NCBI RefSeq assembly: GCF_030406905.1
Contig: NZ_CP129137.1
Location: 5,724,001 to 5,788,000 of the forward strand
Length of the DNA: 64,000 bases
Origin: Streptomyces sp. HUAS CB01
Lineage (GTDB): Bacteria > Actinomycetota > Actinomycetes > Streptomycetales > Streptomycetaceae
Reading direction: 5' to 3'
The notes under the pieces were generated by a model that had not been told where the DNA came from, did not search any database, and worked only from the letters and a program-made list of their open reading frames with translations. A program made the position numbers and the translations under genes. Below are positions 28,188 to 38,385 of this stretch, one piece after another (within the stretch, counting starts at the first letter, position 1; each line of letters opens with the position of its first letter).

Positions 28188-29273
28188 TCACCCCTCCCGC
28201 GGGCCGCCCGTGCGCTCCGCGCCCGTGCCGGGCGCGTCCCCGGGGGCACCGGCCGCCGCCCAGTGGCAGGCCACCGCACCCGCCGAGTCGCCGGCGAGAA
28301 CCGGCAGGTCCTCCGTACGGCACCGGTCGGCGACCCCGGCGGCTTCGGCCGTGCCCGAGGCCAGGACCTGGCACCGGGGGTGGAAGCGGCAGCCGGGCGG
28401 TACGCGCGACGGGTCCGGCGGCTCGCCGGAGAGGACCACCGGAGGCCCCGCCGACTCCGGCAGTACCGACAACATGGCCTGCGTGTACGGATGCTGAGGG
28501 CGCGTCAGCACCTCCTCCACCGTCCCCGTCTCCACGATGCGCCCCAGGTACATCACGGCCACCCGGTCCGCGATGTTCCACGCCAGGCCCAGGTCGTGGG
28601 TCACCACCAGTGCGGACAGGCCCAGTTCGTCGCGCAGGCGCAGCAGCAGCGCCAGGATCTCGCCGCGCACCGACGCGTCCAGTGACGCCACCGGCTCGTC
28701 GGCCACGATGAGTTCGGGCCGCAGGACCAGCGCGCCCGCAATCACCACACGCTGGCGCTGGCCGCCGGACAGTTCGTGCGGGTAACGCAGGAAGAAGCGC
28801 TCGGGCGGTCGCAGACCCGCGCGGGCGAGCGCCTCCGCCACCGCCTCGCTCTCGTCGCCGTCGTACCCGTGGATCCTCAGCCCTTCCGACACCGCCTCGT
28901 ACACGGTGTGCCGGGGGTTGAGCGATCCGCTCGGGTCCTGCAGCACCAGCTGCACCCGTCCGCGGTACGCCTTCAGCGCACGCGCGTGGTAGCCCAGCGG
29001 CACGCCCCCGAAGGACACCCGCCCCGCCTCCGGCCGTACGAGACCGAGCAGCGTCCGCGCCAGGGACGTCTTGCCGCAGCCGGACTCGCCGACCAGCGCG
29101 ACGATCTCCCCGGCGCCGATGTCCAGATCGACCCCGTCGACGGCGCGCGCCGTCGGGGCTCCCCGCCGTCCGGGGAAGGACACCCGCACGCCGGATGCCG
29201 ACAGCAGGGGGACGGCGCCGGCGGCCGGGGACACCCCGCTCCGGTCGGTGCCGGTCTCGTCGACAGCGCTCAT
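28188..29273 (-). CDS. peptide/nickel-type ABC transporter ATP-binding protein (DppF/OppF-like)
   Basis: A 361-residue ATPase. Walker A is GESGCGKTS, the signature motif LSGGQRQRVVIAGAL, Walker B LIVADEPVASLD, and the switch His is in VVTHDLGLAW. The C-terminal oligopeptide-transporter extension has PGCRFHPRC, which in the family can hold an iron-sulfur cluster. ATG 29273 overlaps the stop of the other ATPase gene in an ATGA. It is the last gene of the importer operon. Confidence 0.9.
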   Translation of the reverse strand: MSAVDETGTDRSGVSPAAGAVPLLSASGVRVSFPGRRGAPTARAVDGVDLDIGAGEIVALVGESGCGKTSLARTLLGLVRPEAGRVSFGGVPLGYHARALKAYRGRVQLVLQDPSGSLNPRHTVYEAVSEGLRIHGYDGDESEAVAEALARAGLRPPERFFLRYPHELSGGQRQRVVIAGALVLRPELIVADEPVASLDASVRGEILALLLRLRDELGLSALVVTHDLGLAWNIADRVAVMYLGRIVETGTVEEVLTRPQHPYTQAMLSVLPESAGPPVVLSGEPPDPSRVPPGCRFHPRCQVLASGTAEAAGVADRCRTEDLPVLAGDSAGAVACHWAAAGAPGDAPGTGAERTGGPREG

Positions 29274-30241
29274 GCTTCCTCCCGCACACCCACGCGCACA
29301 CACGCCGCGAGCCTGTCCGGGCCCGCCTCGCGCAGCACCTGCTCGTCCCGGCCGCACGCCTCCAGGGCCACCGGGCAGCGCGGATGGAACGCGCAACCCC
29401 CCGGCAGCGCCGACGGGTCCGGCGGATCGCCGGGCAGCCCCCGCGGGGCACGGCGCGACGCGAGGTCCCCGATCCGGGGGAACGCCGCCGACAGCGCCCG
29501 GCCGTAAGGGTGTTCCGCCGCGTCGTACACGGCCCGGGCGGGTCCCTCCTCCACCACCCGGCCCGCGTACATCACCGCGAGGCGGTCGCAGGTGTCCGCC
29601 AGCACCGCCAGATCGTGACTGATCATCAGCAGGCCGATGTCCTGCCCCCACACGAGCTGCTCGATCAGCCGCAGGATCTGCGCCTGGATCATCACGTCCA
29701 GTGCCGTCGTCGGCTCGTCGGCCACCAGCAGCCTCGGATCGCAGGCCAGTGCCATCGCGATCATCACGCGCTGCCGCTGGCCGCCGGAGAGCTCGTGCGG
29801 GTACGCCGCCGTGCGCGAGGCCGGCAGTCCCACCTGTTCCAGCAGCTCACCGGCCCTCCGCTGAGCCGCCCCGGGCGTCGCCCGGCCGTGCACGAGCACC
29901 GGTTCGGCGATCTGGTCCCCGATGCGCCGCACCGCGTTCAGCGAGTGCATGGCCCCCTGGAAGACGATGGAAGCCCCCGCCCACCGCACCGCCCGCAGGC
30001 GGCCCCATCTCATCGTGAGCACGTCCTCGCCGTCCAGCAGGATCTCGCCCGACAGCCGGGCCGACGCCGGCAGCAGCCGCAGCAGGGCCAGTGCGAGTGT
30101 CGACTTCCCGCAGCCCGACTCGCCCGCCACACCCAGCTTCGATCCGGCGGCGAGCGTCAGGTCGACACCGCGCACGGCCGGGACGGCGGTCGCCCCGGAC
30201 CCGTACGTCACCCGAAGGTCCCTGATCTCCAGCAGGCTCAA
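29270..30241 (-). CDS. peptide/nickel-type ABC transporter ATP-binding protein (DppD/OppD-like)
   Basis: A 323-residue ATPase that pairs with the DppF-like subunit. Walker A is GESGCGKST, the signature motif LSGGQRQRVMIAMAL, Walker B LLVADEPTTALD, followed by LLMISHDLAVLA. The C-terminal extension contains GGCAFHPRCPVALEACG. The start is a TTG at 30241 that overlaps the permease stop as TTGA; the first residues then read M-S-L-L-E-I-R-D. A GTG a few codons upstream is the alternative. Confidence 0.88.
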   Translation of the reverse strand: MSLLEIRDLRVTYGSGATAVPAVRGVDLTLAAGSKLGVAGESGCGKSTLALALLRLLPASARLSGEILLDGEDVLTMRWGRLRAVRWAGASIVFQGAMHSLNAVRRIGDQIAEPVLVHGRATPGAAQRRAGELLEQVGLPASRTAAYPHELSGGQRQRVMIAMALACDPRLLVADEPTTALDVMIQAQILRLIEQLVWGQDIGLLMISHDLAVLADTCDRLAVMYAGRVVEEGPARAVYDAAEHPYGRALSAAFPRIGDLASRRAPRGLPGDPPDPSALPGGCAFHPRCPVALEACGRDEQVLREAGPDRLAACVRVGVREEA

Positions 30242-31125
30242 CGGGACACCCCCAGCCGGGGGTTGAGGACCGACTCGACGGCCCGCCCGCACAGGGTGAA
30301 GGCCAGCGCCACCAGCGCCACGGCGATCCCGGGCGGCGCGAGGTACCACCAGTGGCCTGACGACACCGCGCCCGCCTCCCGGGCGTCCTGGAGCATTCCG
30401 CCCCACGACACCACCGACGGGTCGCCGAGCCCGAGGAACGCCAGCGTCGCCTCGGTGAGGATCGCCGTGGAGATGCCGAGCGTCGTCTGGGCCAGCACCA
30501 ACGGCATCACATTGGGCAGCACATGGCGGGTCATGATGTGCCGGTGACCGCCCCCGAGGGCCTTCGCGCGCTCGATGTACGGCCGCGACTCGACCGCGAT
30601 CGTCTGCGCGCGCACCAGCCGCGCCGTCGTCGGCCAGGTCGTGACCCCGATCGCCAGGATCACCGTCCACACGCTCCGCGACAGCACCGTGGCCAGCACG
30701 ATCGCCAGCACCAGGGTCGGCATTACGAGGAACCAGTCGGTGATCCTCATGACGACGGTGGAGCACCAGCCGCCGTAGTGCCCCGCGACGATGCCCACGA
30801 GCGTACCGATGGCGACCGACAGCACGGCCGCGAGCAGGCCCACGGTCAGCGAGATCCGCGCGCCCCAGACCAGCAGTCCCAGCAGGGAACGGCCGAACTG
30901 GTCCGTGCCGAGGGGGAAGGCGCCGCTCGGCGGCTCCAGCGCCCCGCCCGGCGCGTGGGTGACGCTCCGGACGTCGCCGCCGACCAGCAGCGGCGCGGCG
31001 ACGGCGATCAGGGCGAGGAGCGCCAGTCCGGCGAGGCCCAGGACCCCGGCCCGGTGGGTGCGGTAGCACCGCCAGAAGCGCGCGACCGAGGCGCGCCGGC
31101 GCGCCCAGTGCAGTGACCTCGTCAT
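30238..31125 (-). CDS. ABC transporter permease (DppC/OppC-like)
   Basis: A 295-residue inner-membrane subunit with about six transmembrane helices. The N-terminal part has GTDQFGRSLLGLLVWGARIS, typical of DppC. The coupling-helix (EAA) loop is in ERAKALGGGHRHIMTRHVLP. ATG 31125 overlaps the stop of the DppB-like gene as ATGA. It forms the translocation pore with that subunit. Confidence 0.9.
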   Translation of the reverse strand: MTRSLHWARRRASVARFWRCYRTHRAGVLGLAGLALLALIAVAAPLLVGGDVRSVTHAPGGALEPPSGAFPLGTDQFGRSLLGLLVWGARISLTVGLLAAVLSVAIGTLVGIVAGHYGGWCSTVVMRITDWFLVMPTLVLAIVLATVLSRSVWTVILAIGVTTWPTTARLVRAQTIAVESRPYIERAKALGGGHRHIMTRHVLPNVMPLVLAQTTLGISTAILTEATLAFLGLGDPSVVSWGGMLQDAREAGAVSSGHWWYLAPPGIAVALVALAFTLCGRAVESVLNPRLGVSR

Positions 31126-32255
31126 CGGCCCACCCTCGGGTCGAGCAGCGGATAGAGCAGATCGGCGAGCAGGTTCATCAGGATCATCGCCCCCGCGAAG
31201 ACCACGAACAGCCCCTGCACCAGCGGCAGATCGGGGACGCTGAGCGCCTGGTAGAAGAGCCCGCCGAGCCCCGGCCAGGAGAAGACGGTCTCGACGAGGA
31301 TCGACCCGGCCGCCACATGGCCGAGGTTGATGAAGACCATCGTCACCGTCGGCAGCAGGGCGTTGGGGACGGCGTGCCGGCGTCGTACGTCGTCGTCCCG
31401 CAGGCCCTTCGCCCGGGCCGTCGTCAGATAGTCGCCGCCCATCTCGTCGAGCAGCGAGGAGCGCATCACCAGCAGCGTCTGCGCGTATCCGACGGCCACC
31501 AGGGCCAGCACCGGCAGCACCATGTGGTGCGCGACGTCGAGGACGTACGGGAGTCCGGACGTGCCGCCCGACTCCATCCCGCCGGTGGGGAACATGCCGG
31601 GCACCGGCCCGATCCCCACCGAGAAGGTGATGATCAGCAGCAGCCCGAGCCAGAACGACGGCACCGACCACAGGGTCAGCGCCACGCCCGTGCTGAGCCG
31701 GTCCCCGAGGCCGCCGTGCCGCCACGCCGAGCGTGTACCGAGCCACAGCCCGAGTGCCGAGTAGATCACCACGGCCACACCCGTGAGCAGCAGCGTCGCC
31801 GGGAGCTTCTGGGCGATGAGCTCCCCGACCGGCGCGCGGAACTGGTACGACATGCCGAGGTCACCGGTCAGCGCGCCGGCGCAGTAGTCGGTGAACTGCC
31901 GCCACAGCGGCAGATCGAGGCCGAACTGCCTCCGCAGGGTCGCCAGTTGCTCCGCGCTGGTCGGCATGCCGCGCGTCATCGCCTTGACCGGGTCACCGGG
32001 GATGATCCGGAACAGGAAGAAGCTGGTCACGAGGACGGCGAACAGCGAGACGACGGCGCCGCCGAGCTTGCCGGCCAGATACGCCGGATACGCCCTCGCC
32101 TTCGTGCCGGCCGTCCTGACGGGTCGGGCACCGGAGGAACCGGGCGACGGTGCCACGACCTTCATCTCGATCCCGGAGGCCGCGGCAGACATGTTGCCCG
32201 CGGGGGCGTCCGGGACGTCGGGGGAGGAGCCCGAGGAGCTCGTGGTGCTGCTCAT
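31122..32255 (-). CDS. ABC transporter permease (DppB/OppB-like)
   Basis: A 377-residue permease subunit. Transmembrane helix 1 begins near residue 62, after a hydrophilic Pro/Ser/Ala arm that is longer than usual. FRIIPGDPVKAM and GLDLPLWRQFTDY are DppB hallmarks, and the coupling loop is in TARAKGLRDDDVRRRHAVPN. It starts 3 bp after the stop of the binding-protein gene and overlaps the next permease gene by 4 nt. Confidence 0.9.
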   Translation of the reverse strand: MSSTTSSSGSSPDVPDAPAGNMSAAASGIEMKVVAPSPGSSGARPVRTAGTKARAYPAYLAGKLGGAVVSLFAVLVTSFFLFRIIPGDPVKAMTRGMPTSAEQLATLRRQFGLDLPLWRQFTDYCAGALTGDLGMSYQFRAPVGELIAQKLPATLLLTGVAVVIYSALGLWLGTRSAWRHGGLGDRLSTGVALTLWSVPSFWLGLLLIITFSVGIGPVPGMFPTGGMESGGTSGLPYVLDVAHHMVLPVLALVAVGYAQTLLVMRSSLLDEMGGDYLTTARAKGLRDDDVRRRHAVPNALLPTVTMVFINLGHVAAGSILVETVFSWPGLGGLFYQALSVPDLPLVQGLFVVFAGAMILMNLLADLLYPLLDPRVGR

Positions 32256-32258
32256 CGG

Positions 32259-34226
32259 CTACTCGCGGTCGTCGGCGGTGGCACGGCGTCGCCGACTGGT
32301 GAGGAAGCCGACCGCTATGACCAGGACGACCGAGATCCCGATGCCGATGGCCACCGCGGCGGACGAGCCGCCACCGCCCGACGCCGCCCGTCCCGCGGCG
32401 GCGGGCTCGGCCGACCACCAGCTCCAGTAGCCGTCCTGGCCGTACAGATTGCCGGCCGCCTCGGGCATCGTCGTGATGGACTTGATCTGGTCGGTGCGAT
32501 AGGCCTCGAGCGCGTTCGGGTACACCATGACGTTCATGAAGCCGGTGTCGTACAGCCGGGACTGCATCTGCCTGACCAGGTCGCCGCGCTTGTCCGCGTC
32601 GTACTCCACCGCCTGCTGCGCGTACAGCCGGTCGAAGCGCTCGTCGCAGATGAAGTTGTCCGTCGCGCCGGTGCCCCCGGGGGTGGCGGGCAGAGCGGAG
32701 CAGGTGTGGATGGACAGGACGAAGTCCGGGTCGGGATTGACCGACCAGCCGTCGAACGCCAGGTCGTAGTCGCCCTTGAGCCAGGGGTCGGAGACGTTGT
32801 CGAGGCAGTCGACCTTCAGCCCGACACCGAGCTCACCCCACCACTCCTGGAGGTACTTGCCGACGGCCCTGTCGTGGGGGTCGGTGGCGTGGCACAGGAT
32901 GCGGAAGTCGAGCGGCCGGCCGTCCTTCCCCACCCGCTTGCCGCTGCCGTTCTTCCGGTACCCGGCCCCGTCGAGCAGGGCGGCCGCCTTCGCCGGATCG
33001 TGCGCGATCCGCTGGGAGGCGTCCGGCTTCCAGAAGTACGGGGTGAAGCGCGGCGGGATGTATCCCTCGCCCTCCACCGCATGGCCCTGGAACACCTTGT
33101 CGACGATGGTCCGCCGGTCGACGGCGTGGAACAGCGCCTTGCGCACGACCGGGTCGAGCAGCGCGGGGTGGCCGCTGCCGAACCTGCCGCCGTTCTTCGC
33201 CCGCGCGCCCGGGTTGGTGGCGAGCGCGAAGAACCGGCGGCCCGGGGCGTCGTTGACCTTGATGTTCTCGGCGTTCTCCAGGGAAGCGGCCTGCGCCGGG
33301 GTGAGGTTGGGGACGAAGGAGACCTCGCCCTTGCGCAGCGCGGCGACCGCCGCGTCTCCGTCCTTGTAGTAGCGGAACACCAGCTCGTCGAACTTCGGTG
33401 CCCCGCGCCAGAAGTCCTCGTTGGGCCTGAGCCGGATGTACTGGTCGACCTTGAAGTCGGTCAGCACGAACGGCCCGTTGCCCACGACCGGGAACCGCGT
33501 GTCGTTGTTGAACGTGGCGAAGTCGCCGACCTTCTCCCAGACGTGCTTGGGCACGATCGGGACGTCCAGCGCCGTCATGTTGGCCTGGGGCTTCTTGAGC
33601 CGGATGACCAGCGTCCCGGGGTCAGGTGCCGTGACCTCGGCGAAGTTGGCCGTGAAACTGCCGTTCGCGGTCGCGGCGTCCGGGTCCTTCATCATCTTGT
33701 TGAAGGTCCAGGCCGCGTCCTCGGCCGTGGCGGGCCTGCCGTCGGACCAGGTGGAGTCCTTGCGGATCGTGTACGTCCACGTCAGCTTGTCCGGGGACGG
33801 GCTCCAGGCGGTGGCCAGACCCGGGATCGGGCGCGCGTCCCCGGGGTCGTAGTTCGTGAGGTACTCGTAGATCAGCCGGTGGACGCTCGTGGAGACCAGA
33901 CGCTGGGCGAGGAACGGGCTGAGGGAGTCGACGCTCTGCGAGACGGCCACGGTCAGGACGTTGTCAGCGCCGTCCTTGTCGTCGCTCTTGCCGTCGTCCT
34001 CGCGCGCGCCGGTGCCGTCCGCGCTCGTACGGCCCTCCGCGAGCTGCGTGGTGCCGTGCACGGCACCCGTTCCCTGCGCCTGTGCCTGTGGTGGTACGGC
34101 GGAGAGCGCGGAGGCGGCGACGGCGGAGGCGAGCAGCAGCCGCAGCCGGCGGCGGGGCCGGCGGCCCGGACGCGAACGGAGGAGGGGGTTCGGGCGGGGG
34201 GAGCGGTGCGGAGCCGTGGTGATCAT
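32259..34226 (-). CDS. ABC transporter substrate-binding protein, family 5, with C-terminal membrane anchor
   Basis: A 655-residue extracellular binding protein for peptides or similar solutes. The N-terminus is an Arg-rich signal peptide with a hydrophobic core and Ala-x-Ala site, not a lipobox. The mature part has family-5 segments such as VDSLSPFLAQR, DARPIPGLATAW and STWSDGRPATAEDAAW. The last ~35 residues hold a hydrophobic helix followed by RRRR, so it appears anchored by its C-terminus. Most Gram-positive family-5 proteins are lipoproteins, so this is unusual. ATG 34226 has GAGG upstream; ATG 34256 has none. First gene of the importer operon. Confidence 0.88.
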   Translation of the reverse strand: MITTAPHRSPRPNPLLRSRPGRRPRRRLRLLLASAVAASALSAVPPQAQAQGTGAVHGTTQLAEGRTSADGTGAREDDGKSDDKDGADNVLTVAVSQSVDSLSPFLAQRLVSTSVHRLIYEYLTNYDPGDARPIPGLATAWSPSPDKLTWTYTIRKDSTWSDGRPATAEDAAWTFNKMMKDPDAATANGSFTANFAEVTAPDPGTLVIRLKKPQANMTALDVPIVPKHVWEKVGDFATFNNDTRFPVVGNGPFVLTDFKVDQYIRLRPNEDFWRGAPKFDELVFRYYKDGDAAVAALRKGEVSFVPNLTPAQAASLENAENIKVNDAPGRRFFALATNPGARAKNGGRFGSGHPALLDPVVRKALFHAVDRRTIVDKVFQGHAVEGEGYIPPRFTPYFWKPDASQRIAHDPAKAAALLDGAGYRKNGSGKRVGKDGRPLDFRILCHATDPHDRAVGKYLQEWWGELGVGLKVDCLDNVSDPWLKGDYDLAFDGWSVNPDPDFVLSIHTCSALPATPGGTGATDNFICDERFDRLYAQQAVEYDADKRGDLVRQMQSRLYDTGFMNVMVYPNALEAYRTDQIKSITTMPEAAGNLYGQDGYWSWWSAEPAAAGRAASGGGGSSAAVAIGIGISVVLVIAVGFLTSRRRRATADDRE

Positions 34227-34300
34227 AGGACGTTGACCTCGCGTCGTAACTCGCATGGAGGAGGCACGTGGATCTGCTGGGCGCCCACTGGTGATGCGAA

Positions 34301-34329
34301 GGTCTATCAGCGTGGTCCAGACGAGTCAA
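34301..34329 (-). promoter_or_regulatory. promoter of the ABC importer operon
   Basis: On the minus strand TTGACT (34329-34324) and TAGACC (34306-34301) are separated by 17 nt. The -35 is strong for this genome. It lies about 75 bp before the start at 34226. Confidence 0.6.
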
Positions 34330-34379
34330 CGATGCCGTGACACCGCGTCAGAACCCTTGTGGGCTGCGCGAACACCGAA

Positions 34380-34410
34380 GGGCCCGCACCGTGGAGCACG
34401 GTGCGGGCCC
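34380..34410 (-). terminator. terminator downstream of the ParA-like ESX gene
   Basis: A perfect 13-bp stem (34380-34392 with 34398-34410) has a 5-nt loop, and is followed on the minus strand by TTCGGTGTT. It separates the ESX locus from the ABC importer operon. Confidence 0.8.
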
Positions 34411-34434
34411 TCATTGGTCTGAACCGCTGACGCC

Positions 34435-37400
34435 CTACTGCTGAGAGGCCGGCGGTGCCTGCGGCGGCTGTTGCCGCGGGTAGCCGTAGCCGTGATCCGC
34501 GGGCGGGACCGGCCCCTGGGCATCGCCCTGACCCGGTTGCCCGGGCTCGCCCGGCCGACCGGGTGTCAGGCCCTGCACCGGCGGCTGACCCGGCTGGGCC
34601 GGGAACGCACCGGGGTGGGGCGGCTGCCCGGGGAAGGCGCCGGGCTGCGCCGGCGGCGGCCCGGCCGGGTTCGGCGCGGACGGCGCCTGCGGCGGAGGCG
34701 TCTGCTGCCAGTGCGGCTGCCCGCCCGCCACGTGTCCGCCGTACGGCGGCTGGCCGCCGTGGGGAGCCTGTCCCCCGTACGGGGGCTGACCGCCCTGCGG
34801 CGGCTGCCCGGGGTGGTGAGGCTGCCCGGGGGGCTGCGGCTGCTGGGGGTTCGGCGCGTACGGCCGGCCCGGCTGCGGCTGCCCCCCGTAAGGCTGGTTG
34901 GGCATCGGCGGCGCCATGTGCGGCGGCTGGTGGCCCTGGCCCCCGGACGTCCACAGGCCCTGCGCCTGCTGGGCCCGGGCGAAGTCCTCGGCGACCATCG
35001 CGGAGAGGTTGAAGTACGCCTCCCGCGTCTTCGGGCGCATCATGTCCAGGTCGACCTCGGCGCCAGCGGACAGGTGCTCGTCGAACGGCACGACGACGAC
35101 GCCGCGGCAGCGGGTCTCGAAGTGCTGCACGATGTCCTCGACCTTGATCATCTTGCCGGTCTCGCGGACACCGGAGATGACCGTGATCGACCGCTGCACC
35201 AGCTCCGCGTAGCCGTGCGCCGAGAGCCAGTCGAGCGTCGTGCTCGCGCTGCTCGCGCCGTCCACGGACGGGGTGGAGATGATGATCAGCTGGTCGGCGA
35301 GGTCGAGAACGCCCCGCATCGCGCTGTAGAGCAGCCCCGTGCCGGAGTCGGTGAGGATGATCGGGTACTGCTTGCCGAGCACGTCGATCGCGCGCCGGTA
35401 GTCCTCGTCGTTGAACGCGGTCGAGACGGCCGGGTCCACGTCGTTGGCGATGATCTCCAGACCGGAGGGCGCCTGCGAGGTGAACCGGCGGATGTCCATG
35501 TACGAGTTGAGGTACGGGATCGCCTGGACCAGGTCGCGGATCGTCGCACCCGTCTCGCGCCGCACCCGCCGCCCGAGCGTGCCCGCGTCCGGGTTGGCGT
35601 CGATCGCCAGGATCTTGTCCTGGCGCTCGGTGGCCAGCGTGGAACCGAGCGCGGTGGTGGTCGTCGTCTTGCCGACGCCGCCCTTGAGGCTGATGACGGC
35701 GATCCGGTAGCAGGACAGCACCGGCGTGCGGATCAGGTCGAGCTTGCGCTGCCGCTCGGCCTCCTCCTTCTTGCCGCCGATCTTGAACCGGTTCGAGGCG
35801 GAGGGGTTGCGGCTCGACTTGGCCTTGGGCTTGGTGTTCCGCAGCAGACGGTCGGAGGAGAGCTCCACCGCCGCCGTGTACCCGAGCGGGGCGCCCGGGA
35901 CGGAGCGCTCGCGCTGGTCGTGCGCGACGGGCTGCGGCCAGGCCGCACCGGTGCGCGGGTCGACCGGGCCGGCCGGGGGCTGCTGTATCTGCTGCTCAGG
36001 CGACTGCTGCGCCGGCAGTGGGGGAGCGGCGGGGACGGGGAGATGCGGCGGCTGCGCCCTCTGGGGCGGCAACTGGGCGGGGACGCCGGGCTGCGCGGCC
36101 GCCTGCGGGAAGCCGTAACCGCCCTGCGGGGGCTGGGCATGGGGACCGGGAGCGGCGGGCGGCAGCGGCGCGCCCGGCTGCTGCACGGAGGGCTGCCCCG
36201 GACCGTACGCAGGCTGGGGGAACCCGTAACCGGCCTGTGGCGCGGCGGGGTTGGGGTCTCCTGCGCCGGGCTGGGGCTGTGCGTGGGGAGGCTGGGGGAA
36301 CCCGTAACCGGCGTGCGGTACGGCGGGGTTGGGGGTTCCAGCGTCGGGCTGGGGCTGTGCGTGAGGAGGCTGGGGGAACCCGTAACCGGCTTGCGGTACG
36401 GCGGGGTTGGGGGTTCCAGCGTCGGGCTGGGGCTGGGCGGCGTGAGGAGGCTGGGGGAACCCGTAACCACCCTGCGGGCCCGCGGGATCGGGGTTCTGGA
36501 CGCCCGCCTGCGGGAAGCCGTAGCCGGGCTGGCCGGCGCCGGGCGACGGCACCGAGGGCTGGGCGGGCGACGGCTGCTGGGGGGCCGGCGCCGGGGGCTG
36601 GTCCGCGGACTGCGGCTGTGCGGGCCACTGGGGCGCGGCCGTCGGTGCTGCGGGCTGGAAGGCCGGCGGCAGCGGCGGCAGGCCGCCGCCCGGACCCTGC
36701 GGGCCGGCGGGCCCGGGAGCCCAGGGCTCCGCGGCGGCCGGCACCGGAGCAGCGTCCTGCGGCGCCGCCGCGGGAGTGGCGTCCTCCGGCGCGGGGGCCG
36801 CGTCCTGCGGGGCGGCATCGGCGGGTACGGCGTCGGTGGGCGTGCCGGAGGCGGGAGCCGCGCCCGTCGGCCCGACGCCCCGTGCGTCGTCGGCGGGTTC
36901 GGCGTCGGCGGGGCCGTCCGTCCCGTGCTCGCCGTGGGCCGCGTCCGCGCTCTCGCCCTCAGCGGCCGGACCGTCCAGGGGCGCCTCCTCGTCGCCGCTC
37001 TGCCGAGCGACCGTGGACCCGCCCTCGGGGGCGCCTTCCATGGCGTCCGCGTCGCCGTCGGAGCCTTCCCCCGCGGACCGGTCCGCGTCCGTGGCCTCGG
37101 CGGGCGTCCCGCCTCCGGCCGCGGCCGCGTCGTCGTACGAACCGTCGGCGTCCGCGGCGGGGGACGGAGCCGCCTCGCCCGTCCCGGCCGCCTCCTGCTG
37201 CGCCGCAGCGGCAGCCGCTTCCCGCTCCGCGATCTCGCGCTTCAGCGCGGCGGGGGAGAACCGCATCGTCGCGCCGCTCTCGACATCGCCACCGCCGAAC
37301 GGCTGCGCCGCCGCGCCGCCCCGAGCGGCGGAGGCGTCGGCGGGAAGGGGGGAGTCCGGTGCGCTCCCGGCGGCCGGAGGGGCGGGGTCGTGTGCCGGTT

Positions 37401-37791
37401 CGTGAGCCGGCCCCTGTGCCGCGGCCGGTGCCGGCTCCGAAGCGGGTGCCGGCTCGTGGCCGGGCGCCGATGCCTGGTGATGCGCCGGCTCAGCGGGCGG
37501 AGCGGGCGTCTGATGGTGCGCCGGGGCGGGCGCCGCCGGTGGCCAGTTCGGCTCGAAACCGCTGCCCGGAGGCAGCCCGGGCACCGCCACCGGCGCCCCG
37601 CTCGGCGGCGGAGGCGTCGCCCCCTGCGCCGCGGATCCCCCCGACGTGTCCCCCGACGCGTTCTGCGTGTACCAGGCAGGCGGGGTGTAGTCGATGGTGA
37701 ACTCACCCGTCATCTCCGAGGGCTCCGCGTCGGACTGATCGTCGACGGGCATGTTCCAGCCCCCGCGGATCTCGTCCCGATCGCCGTTCAC
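34435..37791 (-). CDS. ESX-associated ParA/MinD-like ATPase with long proline-rich N-terminus (EspI-like)
   Basis: A 1118-residue protein. Residues ~1-640 are low complexity, rich in Pro, Ala, Gly and Gln, with six copies of GYGFPQ, several inside 26-residue near-identical repeats. A basic patch precedes the ATPase at ~690-940: deviant Walker [11 protein letters not shown] (K708), [15 protein letters not shown] and [10 protein letters not shown]. The tail (~950-1118) is Pro/Gly/Gln-rich again. Mycobacterial ESX-1 EspI has the same plan, a proline-rich arm plus a MinD-like ATPase, which supports an ESX regulatory role. GTG 37791 has AGGAGG just upstream; an ATG 14 codons later is possible. Confidence 0.8.
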   Translation of the reverse strand: MNGDRDEIRGGWNMPVDDQSDAEPSEMTGEFTIDYTPPAWYTQNASGDTSGGSAAQGATPPPPSGAPVAVPGLPPGSGFEPNWPPAAPAPAHHQTPAPPAEPAHHQASAPGHEPAPASEPAPAAAQGPAHEPAHDPAPPAAGSAPDSPLPADASAARGGAAAQPFGGGDVESGATMRFSPAALKREIAEREAAAAAAQQEAAGTGEAAPSPAADADGSYDDAAAAGGGTPAEATDADRSAGEGSDGDADAMEGAPEGGSTVARQSGDEEAPLDGPAAEGESADAAHGEHGTDGPADAEPADDARGVGPTGAAPASGTPTDAVPADAAPQDAAPAPEDATPAAAPQDAAPVPAAAEPWAPGPAGPQGPGGGLPPLPPAFQPAAPTAAPQWPAQPQSADQPPAPAPQQPSPAQPSVPSPGAGQPGYGFPQAGVQNPDPAGPQGGYGFPQPPHAAQPQPDAGTPNPAVPQAGYGFPQPPHAQPQPDAGTPNPAVPHAGYGFPQPPHAQPQPGAGDPNPAAPQAGYGFPQPAYGPGQPSVQQPGAPLPPAAPGPHAQPPQGGYGFPQAAAQPGVPAQLPPQRAQPPHLPVPAAPPLPAQQSPEQQIQQPPAGPVDPRTGAAWPQPVAHDQRERSVPGAPLGYTAAVELSSDRLLRNTKPKAKSSRNPSASNRFKIGGKKEEAERQRKLDLIRTPVLSCYRIAVISLKGGVGKTTTTTALGSTLATERQDKILAIDANPDAGTLGRRVRRETGATIRDLVQAIPYLNSYMDIRRFTSQAPSGLEIIANDVDPAVSTAFNDEDYRRAIDVLGKQYPIILTDSGTGLLYSAMRGVLDLADQLIIISTPSVDGASSASTTLDWLSAHGYAELVQRSITVISGVRETGKMIKVEDIVQHFETRCRGVVVVPFDEHLSAGAEVDLDMMRPKTREAYFNLSAMVAEDFARAQQAQGLWTSGGQGHQPPHMAPPMPNQPYGGQPQPGRPYAPNPQQPQPPGQPHHPGQPPQGGQPPYGGQAPHGGQPPYGGHVAGGQPHWQQTPPPQAPSAPNPAGPPPAQPGAFPGQPPHPGAFPAQPGQPPVQGLTPGRPGEPGQPGQGDAQGPVPPADHGYGYPRQQPPQAPPASQQ
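36100..36530 (-). repeat. coding repeats (GYGFPQ units) in the proline-rich arm
   Basis: Six GYGFPQ hexapeptides occur. The central ones belong to repeats of about 78 bp that differ at few positions. These repeats could recombine and vary in number between strains. Confidence 0.85.
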
Positions 37792-38385
37792 TTTGCCTCC
37801 TGTGGTCGAGCACCCTCGTGCCGTGGTGGGTGGGGGCGACCGTGACCGTCGTCGGTCCGCCCGGCTCTCCCCCGTACGACGCCGCGCACCTGCCCACAGG
37901 TTCTTGCAGCGCCTGACCCACCCTAATCGCCAACACCGTCAGTACGGCAGGCCGGACCGTCCACCGGCGACTGTCCACTGCGTCACCCTCCGCCCCACCA
38001 CCTCCCCTCATGGGACGGGCGGAGCCGCAGGGTGAGGGGCGAAACCGGCAAAGCCGTGTGCACCGGGGCAGTCGAGGCGTCACAGGATCGACACATGTCG
38101 CGGACGGCCCGACGGACCCCGACGCAATCCCTCGACTGCCGTACGAGGAACCTCCGGCAGCGGCCGACCGATCGTGAGTCGGGACCGCACCGGCCCGGCG
38201 GTATCCCGGGCGCGGCCCCGACTCCCGTGCCGGATTCCTCGGGGCGGGGTGAACTCACCGTGCCGGATCCCCGAGGTGGGCCGGATTCCCCGGACCGGAC
38301 TCCTTCCTCGGGTCGGATTCCTCGAGCCCAGGGGGCGAAGTGTGCCGGATTCCCGAGTGCGGGCCGGACTCCCGTGCCGGATCCC
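37792..38385. other. 594-bp intergenic region between DUF397 and the ParA-like gene
   Basis: No convincing gene. Bases 37792-38160 show no clear structure apart from the leader of the ParA-like gene; bases 38230-38386 hold a degenerate repeat cluster (listed separately). Open frames here are GC-driven and contain the repeats as Cys-Arg-Ile-Pro runs without other protein-like features. Confidence 0.5.

Noticed and set aside
34471..37845. Plus-strand open frame of 1124 codons opposite the ParA-like gene
   Set aside because: It mirrors the proline-rich arm; the minus strand has the P-loop, ribosome-binding site and family match.
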